This document shows positions 1 to 7,892 of a stretch of 19,499 nt of DNA, in pieces. The DNA is from Caldifarciminota bacterium (GTDB lineage Bacteria > Hydrothermota > Hydrothermia > B15-G9 > WFZT01): assembly GCA_026986655.1 (NCBI GenBank), contig JALSOD010000015.1:1-19499 (forward strand), given 5' to 3'. Each line of letters opens with the position of its first letter. Positions within the stretch are counted from its first letter, which is position 1. Below the pieces are notes generated by a model, which searched no databases, was not told the DNA's origin, and was given only the letters and a program-made list of their open reading frames with translations. The translations under genes and the position numbers were made by a program.

Positions 1-340
1 AAAAGAGCTTGGCAAGAAAGTGGGGGTATCCTTAAATCCCAAGACACCTGTACGCGTCCTCTATCCCTACATGGAGGAACTTGATATGGTCCTTGTGATG
101 GGAGTAAATCCAGGGTTTTATGGACAGGAATTTATTCCATCTGTTATACCAAAGATCAGGAAGTTGGCGGAGATAAAGAAAACAGGGTTAAAATTCGAAC
201 TATCGGTTGATGGTGGGGTTAATGAGGATAATGCATCAATGCTGATTGGTACGGGAGTTGACATCCTTGTAACGGGTAAATATTTTTACTCATCAATAGA
301 TAGAAAGGGGCTTGTGGCTCACTTGAAAAATCAGAATTAA
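1..340 (+). CDS. rpe: Ribulose-phosphate 3-epimerase, 3' part (5' end outside window)
   Basis: This enzyme interconverts ribulose-5-phosphate and xylulose-5-phosphate in the cytosolic pentose phosphate pathway. The reading frame is open from base 2 to the stop at 338-340, so the gene enters from the left edge; the GTG at 20 is an internal Val codon, not the start. The visible C-terminal half of the TIM barrel carries the family blocks: SLNPKTP, then VMGVNPGFYGQEFIP (the phosphate and flexible-loop region), then LSVDGGVN with the metal/catalytic Asp, then TGKYFY near the end. About 113 residues are present of the usual 210-220. The -35 box of the next operon's promoter lies inside the last codons. 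Identification is firm from the motifs; only the N-terminus is missing. Confidence 0.93.
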   Translation, partial: KELGKKVGVSLNPKTPVRVLYPYMEELDMVLVMGVNPGFYGQEFIPSVIPKIRKLAEIKKTGLKFELSVDGGVNEDNASMLIGTGVDILVTGKYFYSSIDRKGLVAHLKNQN

Positions 341-351
341 CTAATTATAAT
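323..351 (+). promoter_or_regulatory. Sigma-70-type promoter of the rpsP operon
   Basis: TTGAAA at 323-328 and TATAAT at 346-351 are separated by exactly 17 bp. The predicted start near 358 gives a leader of about 22 nt that carries the AAGGAGG ribosome site at 367-373. The -35 box sits inside the end of rpe, so rpsP can be transcribed separately from it. Confidence 0.75.
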
Positions 352-379
352 AAGCTCCAAACTCTTAAGGAGGCTCGAT

Positions 380-631
380 GTGGTAAAGATCAGACTGCAG
401 AGGACAGGAAAGAGAAACAGGCCAACATACAGGATAGTGGTGACTGATTCGAGGAATCCAAGGGATGGAAAGGTACTTGATATTGTTGGGTATTATGATC
501 CACTGAAGGATGGAAATTTCAAGGTGGACATGGAGAAGTTAGAGGCTTGGATATCCCGCGGGGCGCAGATGACCCCGAGAGTGAAAAGTATTGTTAAATT
601 ATCAAGAAAGGGTATGCCCACCACTACTTAA
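380..631 (+). CDS. rpsP: 30S ribosomal protein S16
   Basis: S16 is a small-subunit protein needed for 30S assembly. The 83-residue product opens with MVKIRLQRTGKRNRPTYRIV, the diagnostic S16 N-terminus, and has the downstream GYYDPLKDG block; its length is normal. The start is GTG at 380. The ATG at 378 reads straight into a stop two codons on, and AAGGAGG at 367-373 is well placed for the GTG. It is the first gene of an eight-gene co-directional cluster. Confidence 0.97.
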   Translation: MVKIRLQRTGKRNRPTYRIVVTDSRNPRDGKVLDIVGYYDPLKDGNFKVDMEKLEAWISRGAQMTPRVKSIVKLSRKGMPTTT

Positions 632-646
632 AAGGAGGAGTAAACA

Positions 647-886
647 ATGGGAGACCTCAAAGAGCTTATCGAGTATGTAGCAAAAGCATTGGTCGATCAT
701 CCAGAGGAAGTTTCAGTAAAGGAGATTCCTGGAGAGAAGACGGTGATTTACGAGCTGAAGGTTGGTGAAGGTGATCTTGGAAAAATTATCGGTAGAGAGG
801 GTAAAACTGCTAAGGCGATCAGGACCATCATCTCAGCCGCCGCAATGAAAAAAGGTAAAAGGGCCGTTCTTGAAATCCTCGAGTAA
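647..886 (+). CDS. khpA: KH-domain RNA-binding protein KhpA
   Basis: KhpA is a small single-KH RNA-binding protein, often partnered with KhpB, that affects RNA stability and division or envelope genes in other bacteria. The 79-residue product contains the KH signature GKIIGREGKTAKAIR (about residues 45-59) with the GxxG loop. AAGGAGGA at 632-639 precedes the ATG. Its position between rpsP and rimM is the conserved one for this family. Family assignment is certain; the targets in this organism cannot be read from sequence. Confidence 0.95.
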   Translation: MGDLKELIEYVAKALVDHPEEVSVKEIPGEKTVIYELKVGEGDLGKIIGREGKTAKAIRTIISAAAMKKGKRAVLEILE

Positions 887-897
887 AATAAACTTGA

Positions 898-1404
898 GTG
901 AAATACAAAGGCCCAATAGTTATTGGAAAAATTTCCAGACCATTTGGTTATAAGGGTGAAGTTAAATTTATTTCTGAAATATCTGAATTCCGAAAGTTCC
1001 GAACCCTTCGGGTTCAGCTTCCAAAACTCGGTTACAAAAAACTTGAAGTAGAATATTTCAAACCTGCGGGTGGGCATACCCTTATTATTAAATTCGTTGG
1101 AATTGATTCTGAAGAGCTTGCCGGTCAATTAAGAGGTCTCGATGTGTATGTAGAGGCAGATGAACTTCCTCCTCCTGAAGAGGAGGAATTTTACTTTTTT
1201 GAGCTTATTGACTTTGATGTTTATGATGAACGTGGATCTTTGATAGGAAAGCTTGATTACATTCAATCTACACCGGCTCATGAAATTTTTGTCGTGAAAT
1301 CTAAGGAAGGGAAAGAGCTTTTGATTCCGGTGGTAAAAGAATTCGTGAGAAAAATCGATAAGGAAGCTGAGAGAATCATCGTGAAGGTGCCAGATGAAGG
1401 ATGA
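898..1404 (+). CDS. rimM: Ribosome maturation factor RimM
   Basis: RimM binds S19 and helps mature the 30S head. The 168-residue protein begins IVIGKISRPFGYKGEVKF, the typical RimM N-terminal barrel start. It carries the YFFELIDFDVYDERG linker (about residues 99-113) and the C-terminal PRC-barrel segment ending in KELLIPVVKEFVRKID. The GTG at 898 is the best start although no strong Shine-Dalgarno sequence precedes it; the gap to khpA is only 11 nt, so translation is probably coupled. The 3' end overlaps trmD by 11 bp. Identification rests on motifs, length and gene order. Confidence 0.94.
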   Translation: MKYKGPIVIGKISRPFGYKGEVKFISEISEFRKFRTLRVQLPKLGYKKLEVEYFKPAGGHTLIIKFVGIDSEELAGQLRGLDVYVEADELPPPEEEEFYFFELIDFDVYDERGSLIGKLDYIQSTPAHEIFVVKSKEGKELLIPVVKEFVRKIDKEAERIIVKVPDEG

Positions 1405-2155
1405 GTGGATTTTCGATTTTATTGCAATATTCCCGGAACTGATTGAGCCATTCTTAGAAGTCGGGCCATTGAAGAAGGTTATAGATGCAGGCACACTCAA
1501 GGTGAGATTATTCGACTTAAAAAAAACAGCAGATAACCCCAAGCAGATAGATGATTATCCGTTCGGTGGCGGTCCAGGGATGGTTTTAAAGCCTGAGCCT
1601 ATAAAGAAAGCGCTTGAAAAAACCGGGGATGGTTATGTAATATATTTCTCACCCCAGGGGCTCAGGCTCAATCAAACACTTGCACGTAGGCTCATTGAAA
1701 ATAGACATCTGGTTTTTATTTGCGGAAGGTACAAGGGAATTGATGAGAGGATTGTGGATAAATACGTTGACCTTGAGCTCTCCATTGGAGATTATGTGTT
1801 GTCGGCAGGTGAAGTTGCTGGAATCGTGACGCTTGACGTGCTTTCGAGATTATTGCCGGATGCAATGGGTGATCCGGATTCCGCGAAAACGGATTCTTTT
1901 GAGTCGAATCTTTTAGATGCACCGTATTACACAAGACCAAGAGTTTTTGAAGGTGAAAAAGTGCCAGAAGTTTTGCTATCGGGCAATCATAAACTCATAG
2001 AAAAATGGAGAAGAAAAGAGGCTTTGAAGAGAACACTTTTAAAAAGACCAGATTTGCTTGAAAATATTGACCTCTCTCCAGAAGATAGGAGGTTGTTAGA
2101 AGAAATCATTAAGGAGGTATTGGCTCATGAAGGACCACATAATAAGGGAGATTGA
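1394..2155 (+). CDS. trmD: tRNA (guanine37-N1)-methyltransferase
   Basis: TrmD methylates G37 next to the anticodon using S-adenosylmethionine, preventing +1 frameshifting. The 253-residue protein has the SPOUT trefoil-knot motifs: YPFGGGPGMV (about 56-65), the SAM-site stretch FICGRYKGIDERI (about 109-121), and SIGDYVLSAGEVA (about 131-143) followed by a linker with DSF. The C-terminal TrmD domain contains LLSGNHKLIEKWRRKEAL. The start overlaps rimM by 11 bp and the 3' end overlaps rplS by 29 bp. Length is normal and no key motif is missing. Confidence 0.97.
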   Translation: MKDEWIFDFIAIFPELIEPFLEVGPLKKVIDAGTLKVRLFDLKKTADNPKQIDDYPFGGGPGMVLKPEPIKKALEKTGDGYVIYFSPQGLRLNQTLARRLIENRHLVFICGRYKGIDERIVDKYVDLELSIGDYVLSAGEVAGIVTLDVLSRLLPDAMGDPDSAKTDSFESNLLDAPYYTRPRVFEGEKVPEVLLSGNHKLIEKWRRKEALKRTLLKRPDLLENIDLSPEDRRLLEEIIKEVLAHEGPHNKGD

Positions 2156-2504
2156 GTCGGAATTTATGAGAAAGGACATTCCTGACTTCAAAGCGGGTGA
2201 CACGGTTAGGGTTTATATTCGTATCAAGGAAATGAAAGAGAATCCGAAGACCAAGAAAGTAGAAGAGAGAGTCAGACTCCAGCCCTTTGAAGGTGTTGTC
2301 ATCAGGAGAAGAGGGAGTGGGCTTCAGGAAACTTTCACCGTTCGGAAAGTTACTCAGGGAATAGGAATCGAGAAAATATTCCCTATTCATTCACCTGTTA
2401 TTGAAAGAATCGATGTCATCCGTAGAGGAAAAGTTAGACGCTCAAGGATTTACTACATTAGAGAGAGGAGAGGAAAGGCTGCAAGAATTAAGGAATTAAG
2501 GTAA
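2127..2504 (+). CDS. rplS: 50S ribosomal protein L19
   Basis: L19 sits at the 30S-50S interface near bridge B8. The 125-residue product carries FKAGDTVRVYIRIKE, RLQPFEGVVIRRRGSGLQETF and the tail SRIYYIRERRGKAARI, all characteristic. The ATG at 2127 is supported by AAGGAGG at 2111-2117, placed inside the end of trmD. The 29-bp overlap with trmD is unusually long but both ends are fixed, one by stop codon and family motifs, the other by ribosome site and family motifs. Confidence 0.97.
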   Translation: MKDHIIREIESEFMRKDIPDFKAGDTVRVYIRIKEMKENPKTKKVEERVRLQPFEGVVIRRRGSGLQETFTVRKVTQGIGIEKIFPIHSPVIERIDVIRRGKVRRSRIYYIRERRGKAARIKELR

Positions 2505-2517
2505 TAAGGGGGGAACG

Positions 2518-2808
2518 ATGACGAAAGACGATATTGTCACTCAAATATCTATGAAGACCGGCCTTACAAAGAAAGATGTAAAGGTCATGGTGGAAGCTTT
2601 CCTTGTAACGCTGAAAGATGCATTTCTCAACGATGAAAGGGTAGAACTAAGAGGATTTGGTATTTTCATGACAAAAATCAGGAAGGGAAAGAAAGGAAAG
2701 AATCCTCGCACAAATGAGGATATTTACATTCCGGATAAAAAAACGGTGGTTTTCAAACCATCGAAAACGGTTTCAAGAATGTTAAATCCAAAAAAGGGAG
2801 GTAATTGA
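2518..2808 (+). CDS. HU-family DNA-binding protein
   Basis: This is a nucleoid-associated histone-like protein that binds and bends DNA as a dimer. The 96-residue product starts MTKDDIVTQISMKTGLTKKDV (HU/IHF helices 1 and 2). It contains ELRGFGIFMTKIRKGKKG and the beta-arm region with NPRTNEDIYIPDKKTVVFKPSKTV; the arm's NPRTNE and the P before DKK fit HU/IHF. AAGGGGGGAA at 2506-2515 is the ribosome site. HU and IHF subunits cannot be told apart reliably from sequence here, so no symbol is given. Confidence 0.93.
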   Translation: MTKDDIVTQISMKTGLTKKDVKVMVEAFLVTLKDAFLNDERVELRGFGIFMTKIRKGKKGKNPRTNEDIYIPDKKTVVFKPSKTVSRMLNPKKGGN

Positions 2809-2901
2809 ATGCCCTGCGGAAGAAAAAGGAAGAGAAAGAAGATCAAAAAGCATAAGCTAAAGAAAAGAAGGAAAAGAGATAGGCATAAGAAGAAGAAATG
2901 A
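2809..2901 (+). CDS. Mini basic protein of the mS38/AURKAIP1-COX24 (bS22-like) family
   Basis: This is a 30-residue, Lys/Arg-dominated product beginning MPCGRKRKRKKIKKHK and ending RHKKKK. In Bacteroidota and relatives, short proteins with an MPCG(K/R)KRKR start and an RHKKK-type end are annotated as AURKAIP1/COX24-domain proteins, homologous to mitoribosomal mS38 and related to actinobacterial bS22, which lie on the small subunit. The ATG follows the HU stop directly, with AGGGAGG at 2795-2801 in ideal position. Its stop overlaps the next start as ATGA (2898-2901). Location inside a ribosomal-protein operon fits a ribosomal role. The reading is by motif memory and context; at this length, composition alone could mislead. 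Confidence 0.8.
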   Translation: MPCGRKRKRKKIKKHKLKKRRKRDRHKKKK

Positions 2902-3386
2902 AGGCGGTTGTGATCTCTGATACCCATATTCCTTCACGTGCAAGGGATATACCCGGAGTGATCTGGGAGGAGATCGAAACCGCTGATTTGATAATTCATG
3001 CCGGGGATTTTACCAGGGTAGATTTTTATGTTCAACTAAAAAGTGTAAAACCTTTGAAGGCGGTCCATGGTAACATGGACGAGATTGAGCTATTCCATCT
3101 TTTGAAAGAGAAGGAAATATTTGAGATGGAGGGGGTGAGGATTGGTCTTACCCATGGATTTGGTGCTCCATATGGCATTGAAAATCGTGTCTTGAAACTT
3201 TTTGAAAGTGAGAAAGTGGATCTCATAATCTTTGGTCATAGCCACATTCCCGTTTACAAAAAATTAGATGGTAAACATCTTCTCAATCCGGGAACTCCTA
3301 CTGATACTATTTATGCAAGACGCCAGAGCTACGCAATTCTCGAAATTATAAATGGTGAAATCCAGGTTGAGATAAAATACCTCTGA
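2898..3386 (+). CDS. YfcE/MJ0936-type metallophosphoesterase
   Basis: This is a calcineurin-like phosphodiesterase of the small YfcE/MJ0936 family, which hydrolyses phosphodiesters with two metal ions. All metal motifs are visible in the 162-residue protein: SDTH (residues 7-10), HAGD (about 34-37), HGNMD (about 57-61), THGFG (about 84-88) and GHSHIP (about 113-118), then LNPGTPTD. The start overlaps the preceding mini-gene by 4 bp (ATGA), so it is translationally coupled and needs no strong ribosome site. It is the last gene of the rpsP cluster; no clear terminator is seen before 3437. The cellular substrate is unknown. Confidence 0.9.
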   Translation: MKAVVISDTHIPSRARDIPGVIWEEIETADLIIHAGDFTRVDFYVQLKSVKPLKAVHGNMDEIELFHLLKEKEIFEMEGVRIGLTHGFGAPYGIENRVLKLFESEKVDLIIFGHSHIPVYKKLDGKHLLNPGTPTDTIYARRQSYAILEIINGEIQVEIKYL

Positions 3387-3401
3387 TCCACCATTAATTT
3401 A

Positions 3402-3430
3402 TTGAAGATTTATCGGTTAAATAATACAAT
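3402..3430 (+). promoter_or_regulatory. Promoter of the receptor operon, giving a leaderless or near-leaderless mRNA
   Basis: TTGAAG at 3402-3407 and TACAAT at 3425-3430 are 17 bp apart. The expected transcription start (about 7 nt after the -10 box) falls on or beside the GTG start codon at 3437. No purine-rich ribosome site fits between the -10 box and that codon. Confidence 0.65.
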
Positions 3431-3436
3431 ATAGCC

Positions 3437-6043
3437 GTGCTAATAGTTAAGATCTTAAGTCTGATTCTCCTGACTCAGCAGAATGCCGCTATCGAAGGCC
3501 ATGTTTACGATGCGGTAAGCGGCCAGGGACTTCCTTACGCCAATGTTGTCGTCGAGGGAACCAAACTTGGCGCCGCAACAGACGTAAATGGTTACTATTC
3601 TATCATTAACGTACCTCCCGGAAGATACAGAGTTAAAGCGTCTATTCTGGGTTATAAAGAAAAGAGTGTTGAGGTTACACTTTCTCCCGGAGAAATCAAA
3701 AAGGTCGATTTTTACCTTCCAGAGGCTATTGTCAAGTTAAAGAAAGAGATCGTAGTGGTGGGTAAAAAACCTCTCATTGAAAAAGATGTCTCTGCCACCA
3801 AGACCATTGTAGAGCAAAAAGACCTTGAGGCTATGACAGTTGAAAACGTTCGCGAGGTTTTGCAGAAACAGGCTGGTGTAAGTGGCCTTGGGACAGATAT
3901 CCATATCCGCGGTTCTCGTTCCAACGAAATGACAATGTACGTTGACGGTATACCTATAAAAGACCCCTTATCTGGTAATGCCTTCGGTCTCTATCTCCCG
4001 ACGAAATTCTTGAGAAGTTACGAGGTAATATTTGGAGGAATAAGTGCCGAATATGGTAATGTAACCGCAGGCGTGATAAGGGCAGAGATCAGAGAGGGTA
4101 CGAGTAAATTCCATTTCGGGGTATTCCATAAAAGGGACGATCTGGGGCTTCTGAAATATTTTGGATATGAGGAGTATGGCGCCTATTTTGAGGGGCCTAT
4201 CAGAATACAAAAATTAAGAAATCTGAGATATTTCTTTTCTCTCAACGCCTCTTTCAATAACACTTATCTTCCTCATACTTCCCATCTTTTCTGTAGTGTT
4301 TACAATACGGACAAGCTTTCACCGAAAGAGGAAAACAACATCGCAGGTGTGTTGAAACTCACTTGGAAACCCAGGGAAAATTTCAAGCTCTTTTATAATT
4401 TCACAAAGTCAATTGAAATAAATCAGGGATACTTTTACTCTCTTGCAGACTACCCATTCGCTCACGGGTTTCCTACAAAATACATGTACTATCTTGGTCA
4501 TTACCCAGTATTCACAAGAGATGCTAATCAGTCAGTACTTGGAATTCACTATGTTCCAAACCTGAGAAACATAATTGATTTAAGGTTCTCGAGATTCTTC
4601 ACTAACTTTCATCTTGATGTGCAGGGTAAAAAATGGACCGAGTATGTTGCACTCGGAGACTTTGATCCACCCTACGGATACTATGATCACGGAGATGCAC
4701 CATACTGGCACGATCATTACGCTGAATCCTACGTCATAAGGTTTGATTTTACGAGACAGCAAACACCTGTCTGGAGGTTAAAAACAGGTTTCTTACTCAA
4801 TTATTCTAATGTCCAGTGGATAGACATTCAGTATCCCTGGCTTGCAGGACCATCTGGACTCGGCTTAAACTATGATATTTATAAGGCTCATACTACACGT
4901 GGTGGAATTTATATTCAAAACAATATCCATTTTGCCGGAATGATTGCAGCCCTGGGAATGAGGCTGGATTTCTGGGTCCCTGGCGAGTATATTGAGCGTG
5001 GGGTCACAAGGGCACTAAATGATCCCGAGATACACCCCGTTGTAAAGGCTCAGTATGAGTCATATCTTTCGTCCATGAAATTTCCATTTACTGATTATCA
5101 CTTCAAGGCACATCTTAATCCGAGGATTGGAGTATCCTTCCCTGTGACGGAGAGAACGAAATTCCACTTTTCATATACACATTCATCGAAAATCCCGGAC
5201 TTTAAATACGTTTACTCTAAGCTCGGAAGAAGGGCAACATCCACATACACACTTGTTGGTAATCCAAACTTGAGACCAACTGTCACGGTGCAGTATGAGC
5301 TTGGTCTTGAGCATCTTTTGACAAATAGGCTAAAAGTTAGCTCCGTGGCTTATTACAAGGACATTTTCAACTACCCAACAGCTACTCGTGTGCCGGGAAT
5401 TCCACCCAATCCGGATTTCTGGATGTATCTGAACTCAGACTATGCAAGGGCCTTTGGAGTGGAGAACGGTCTGAGGGGTGACCTTACGGATCATCTCTCG
5501 GCTACTGTAACCCTGACACTTTCTCAGGCAACAGGTAAAGCATCTACATCTGAGGATGTTTACTGGAGAAGGGGAGAGGAGAGCTTAAAGGAATGGCATC
5601 TTAAGTGGTCGAGACCGTTTAAGTTATATGCAAATCTCACGTATAGAACGAGGAGAAAACCAGCTTATATTTTCAATAGAATCCCTGTCCCCTCTAATTT
5701 CATGTTCTCGATTTCCTGGTCTCTCCAGTCCGGTGTGAGATACACACCTATTGACAGCCTTGGAAACTACGGTGATTACAATTCAAAGCTCGGTCCGATG
5801 TGGAACAGGGTGGATATCAAGATTCGAAAGTACTTCATGACACGTTTTGGAAGGGTTAAGCTTGAGATGGAAGGTAAAAACATATTCGACTCAAGGCTCG
5901 TGAGATACGTTAATCCTCTTACCGGCAAAGATTACAGACCCGGTGACCCCATACCTCCGGGTTATACTTTGGTCGATTTAAATACACCTGCAAGGTATAT
6001 GGCACCAAGAGAAATTAGACTGGGGGTGTCTTACGAATGGTAA
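3437..6043 (+). CDS. TonB-dependent receptor with carboxypeptidase-regulatory-like domain
   Basis: This is an outer-membrane active transporter gated by TonB. Residues 1-18 form a short hydrophobic export signal (VKILSLILL core). Residues about 19-95 are a carboxypeptidase-D regulatory-like beta-sandwich (GHVYDAVSGQGLPYANVVV, then DVNGYYSI and VPPGRYRVKA). A TonB-box-like stretch EIVVVGKKP follows near 105. The plug domain spans about 110-215 with IHIRGSRSNEMTMYVDGIPI. The rest is a 22-strand-type barrel rich in aromatics ending in SYEW with a terminal aromatic residue. At 868 residues it is complete. The GTG start is chosen because it preserves the signal peptide and sits at the promoter's predicted start point. 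It overlaps the PorV-like gene by 7 bp. The ligand is not evident; no SusD-type partner is present, so glycan uptake is not indicated. Confidence 0.9.
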   Translation: MLIVKILSLILLTQQNAAIEGHVYDAVSGQGLPYANVVVEGTKLGAATDVNGYYSIINVPPGRYRVKASILGYKEKSVEVTLSPGEIKKVDFYLPEAIVKLKKEIVVVGKKPLIEKDVSATKTIVEQKDLEAMTVENVREVLQKQAGVSGLGTDIHIRGSRSNEMTMYVDGIPIKDPLSGNAFGLYLPTKFLRSYEVIFGGISAEYGNVTAGVIRAEIREGTSKFHFGVFHKRDDLGLLKYFGYEEYGAYFEGPIRIQKLRNLRYFFSLNASFNNTYLPHTSHLFCSVYNTDKLSPKEENNIAGVLKLTWKPRENFKLFYNFTKSIEINQGYFYSLADYPFAHGFPTKYMYYLGHYPVFTRDANQSVLGIHYVPNLRNIIDLRFSRFFTNFHLDVQGKKWTEYVALGDFDPPYGYYDHGDAPYWHDHYAESYVIRFDFTRQQTPVWRLKTGFLLNYSNVQWIDIQYPWLAGPSGLGLNYDIYKAHTTRGGIYIQNNIHFAGMIAALGMRLDFWVPGEYIERGVTRALNDPEIHPVVKAQYESYLSSMKFPFTDYHFKAHLNPRIGVSFPVTERTKFHFSYTHSSKIPDFKYVYSKLGRRATSTYTLVGNPNLRPTVTVQYELGLEHLLTNRLKVSSVAYYKDIFNYPTATRVPGIPPNPDFWMYLNSDYARAFGVENGLRGDLTDHLSATVTLTLSQATGKASTSEDVYWRRGEESLKEWHLKWSRPFKLYANLTYRTRRKPAYIFNRIPVPSNFMFSISWSLQSGVRYTPIDSLGNYGDYNSKLGPMWNRVDIKIRKYFMTRFGRVKLEMEGKNIFDSRLVRYVNPLTGKDYRPGDPIPPGYTLVDLNTPARYMAPREIRLGVSYEW

Positions 6044-6981
6044 AGAAAATCTTGATTTTTATTCTCGCTGTAAGCGTGGTTTCAGCCGACGGTATTTTTG
6101 AAAGTCTCGGAGGCCAGAAGGTTGGTACAACCTCGCTCGTATTCCTGAAAATTGGAATCGGAACCCGGGCCACAGGTCTTGGTGGTGCATTTGTTGGAGT
6201 CGCAGATGATCCATCGACGTTCTTCTGGAATCCAGGTGGGGTGCCAAACCTTGGAAATTCAGTGTATTTAAATGTAATATCCCTGCCAGAAAACGTAACT
6301 ATGAGTTTTATTTCGATCTCACGCGAGCTTGGACTCTACGGGAACGTGGGTCTTTTCATCGTTGGACTGGATGCTGGGTATATGGAAGAGACCGATGAAT
6401 ACCATCCGTTTGGGACTGGCAGATACTTCCATTACGGTGACTATTTGATAGGTACAAACTACTCAAAAAAGGTGACTGATAGATTTTCATTTGGAATTAA
6501 TCTCAAGGGATTCATGGAGGAATTTTACGGTCTTCATTCATACGGTTTCGGCTTTGATGTTGGGACATTTTACCTTGTTGGATACAGGGACATCAGGATA
6601 GGTGTCTCACTTTCAAATCTTGGCCCTGATGTTAAACCCGCTGGAGATAGTCTCGATTACCTCAGTTTTTCTATCCCGATTGTCTATAGGATGGGGGTTT
6701 CTGGATTAATCTTTGAAAAGTTCCGCGCATCTCTTGAGCTTGATAAACCCTCTGATAATGTAGAGACGTTGAAAATCGGTGGAGAGTTAATGCCGATAAA
6801 GAGTGTTTCACTTTATGGCGGAATGAAGCTGAATGCGAGACCACCATCGGGTGGTTTCCTGCTTCCAGGGTTATCTTTTGGCCTGGATGCAAAATTTAAG
6901 AAATTCAAAGTTGGATATTCTGCAGTGGATATGGGTGTTCTTGGTCTGGTCCATAGATTTTCACTGGAGTTCAGGAGATGA
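6037..6981 (+). CDS. PorV/PorQ-family outer-membrane barrel protein
   Basis: The product is 314 residues with a cleavable signal (VKKILIFILAVSVVSA, about 2-17). It contains the PorV/PorQ family hallmark FLKIGIGTRATGLGGAFVG followed by ADDPSTFFWNPGG (about residues 36-69). The remainder is alternating beta-strand sequence typical of the FadL-like/PorV barrel. In Bacteroidota, PorV is the type IX secretion shuttle, but many relatives in other FCB lineages are uncharacterised and lie in non-secretion operons. The ATG overlaps the receptor stop by 7 bp and the stop overlaps the next start as ATGA, so the three genes form one unit. The role is probably as a surface partner of the receptor or the lipoprotein; this is inference. 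Confidence 0.8.
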   Translation: MVKKILIFILAVSVVSADGIFESLGGQKVGTTSLVFLKIGIGTRATGLGGAFVGVADDPSTFFWNPGGVPNLGNSVYLNVISLPENVTMSFISISRELGLYGNVGLFIVGLDAGYMEETDEYHPFGTGRYFHYGDYLIGTNYSKKVTDRFSFGINLKGFMEEFYGLHSYGFGFDVGTFYLVGYRDIRIGVSLSNLGPDVKPAGDSLDYLSFSIPIVYRMGVSGLIFEKFRASLELDKPSDNVETLKIGGELMPIKSVSLYGGMKLNARPPSGGFLLPGLSFGLDAKFKKFKVGYSAVDMGVLGLVHRFSLEFRR

Positions 6982-7892
6982 AGAGAATATTGCAAATTTT
7001 TGTTATCATGCTAATCGCAACTGGTTGCGGAAAAAAGTATCCTATTCCACCTGAGCCAACCACTGGGGGATTACCTCCACTTGGGAGTTATGTGAAGGAT
7101 ATTAACTGGCCTGGAAGCGATCTTAATTATCAGGATATCAAGGATGTTATAGTGGGTAAGGATGGTTTTATCTACGTACTTGATGGAGCGATGGTACACA
7201 AACTCCTGATAACCGGTGAAGAGGTAGGGACAATCACCGCACCACAAAACATGGAGGCAATTGCCCAGGATGAGGAGAGAAACATTTATTTTGCAGGAAT
7301 TGATAGTGTGATCCATGTTGTCTCAAGAGGGGGAGAGTGGCGAACTCTAACCCCTCCGGATTCTCTATGCAATCTCTGTGGGATCACCGTTTCAAATGAA
7401 ATTTACATCTCTGATACTCTATCAGACGTTGTACTGGGATTTATTCCGGACTCTAACGTGGTAGATACGATTGCCAGATTCGGAAATGGTGCTCTCTACG
7501 TGGATAATCCTCTTGACCTCTGGATGGACCCCCTGGGGAGAGTACTAACGGTTTCGTTCAACCACAATTGGGTTGAGGCTTTTCCAACGGATAGTACAAT
7601 TCCATTCTTACACCTTGGTGGTGACAACCCAGACGGGGATACGATTGAGGGAAAATTTTATATGCCCGTGGATGTTGTATCCGATGATTCCGGATACATC
7701 TATGTTGCTGACAGCTTCAGAATTCAGAAGTTTGATGAACTTGGGAACTTTGTAACTGATGTCATTTTTGAAGATGAGAGACCTGTAAGTGTCGCTATAA
7801 CCGATGACGGGAAATATCTAATTGTCGCAACTCGTACTCAACTGTACAAATTTGAAAGATTTGATGGCCTTCAGCAGGGTGGAGGATACTGA
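6978..7892 (+). CDS. Lipoprotein with NHL-type beta-propeller
   Basis: A 304-residue exported protein. MKRILQIFVIMLIATGC gives a signal peptide with lipobox I-A-T-G-C and the lipidated Cys at residue 17. The mature part is built from repeats of the NHL/SMP-30-like type: DVIVGKDGFIYVLDG, AIAQDEERNIYFAG, ITVSNEIYISD, WMDPLGRVLTV, PVDVVSDDSGYIYVADS followed by IQKFDELGNFV, and VAITDDGKYLIVA. This is about six blades, enough for a closed propeller. The start overlaps the upstream gene by 4 bp. Together with the receptor and the PorV-like barrel it looks like an envelope complex in which the propeller binds ligand or protein; the partner is not identifiable. Confidence 0.8.
   Translation: MKRILQIFVIMLIATGCGKKYPIPPEPTTGGLPPLGSYVKDINWPGSDLNYQDIKDVIVGKDGFIYVLDGAMVHKLLITGEEVGTITAPQNMEAIAQDEERNIYFAGIDSVIHVVSRGGEWRTLTPPDSLCNLCGITVSNEIYISDTLSDVVLGFIPDSNVVDTIARFGNGALYVDNPLDLWMDPLGRVLTVSFNHNWVEAFPTDSTIPFLHLGGDNPDGDTIEGKFYMPVDVVSDDSGYIYVADSFRIQKFDELGNFVTDVIFEDERPVSVAITDDGKYLIVATRTQLYKFERFDGLQQGGGY

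Noticed and set aside
748..1542. Long minus-strand frames opposite khpA, rimM and trmD
   Set aside because: They are antisense shadows of genes with firm family motifs and have no ribosome sites.
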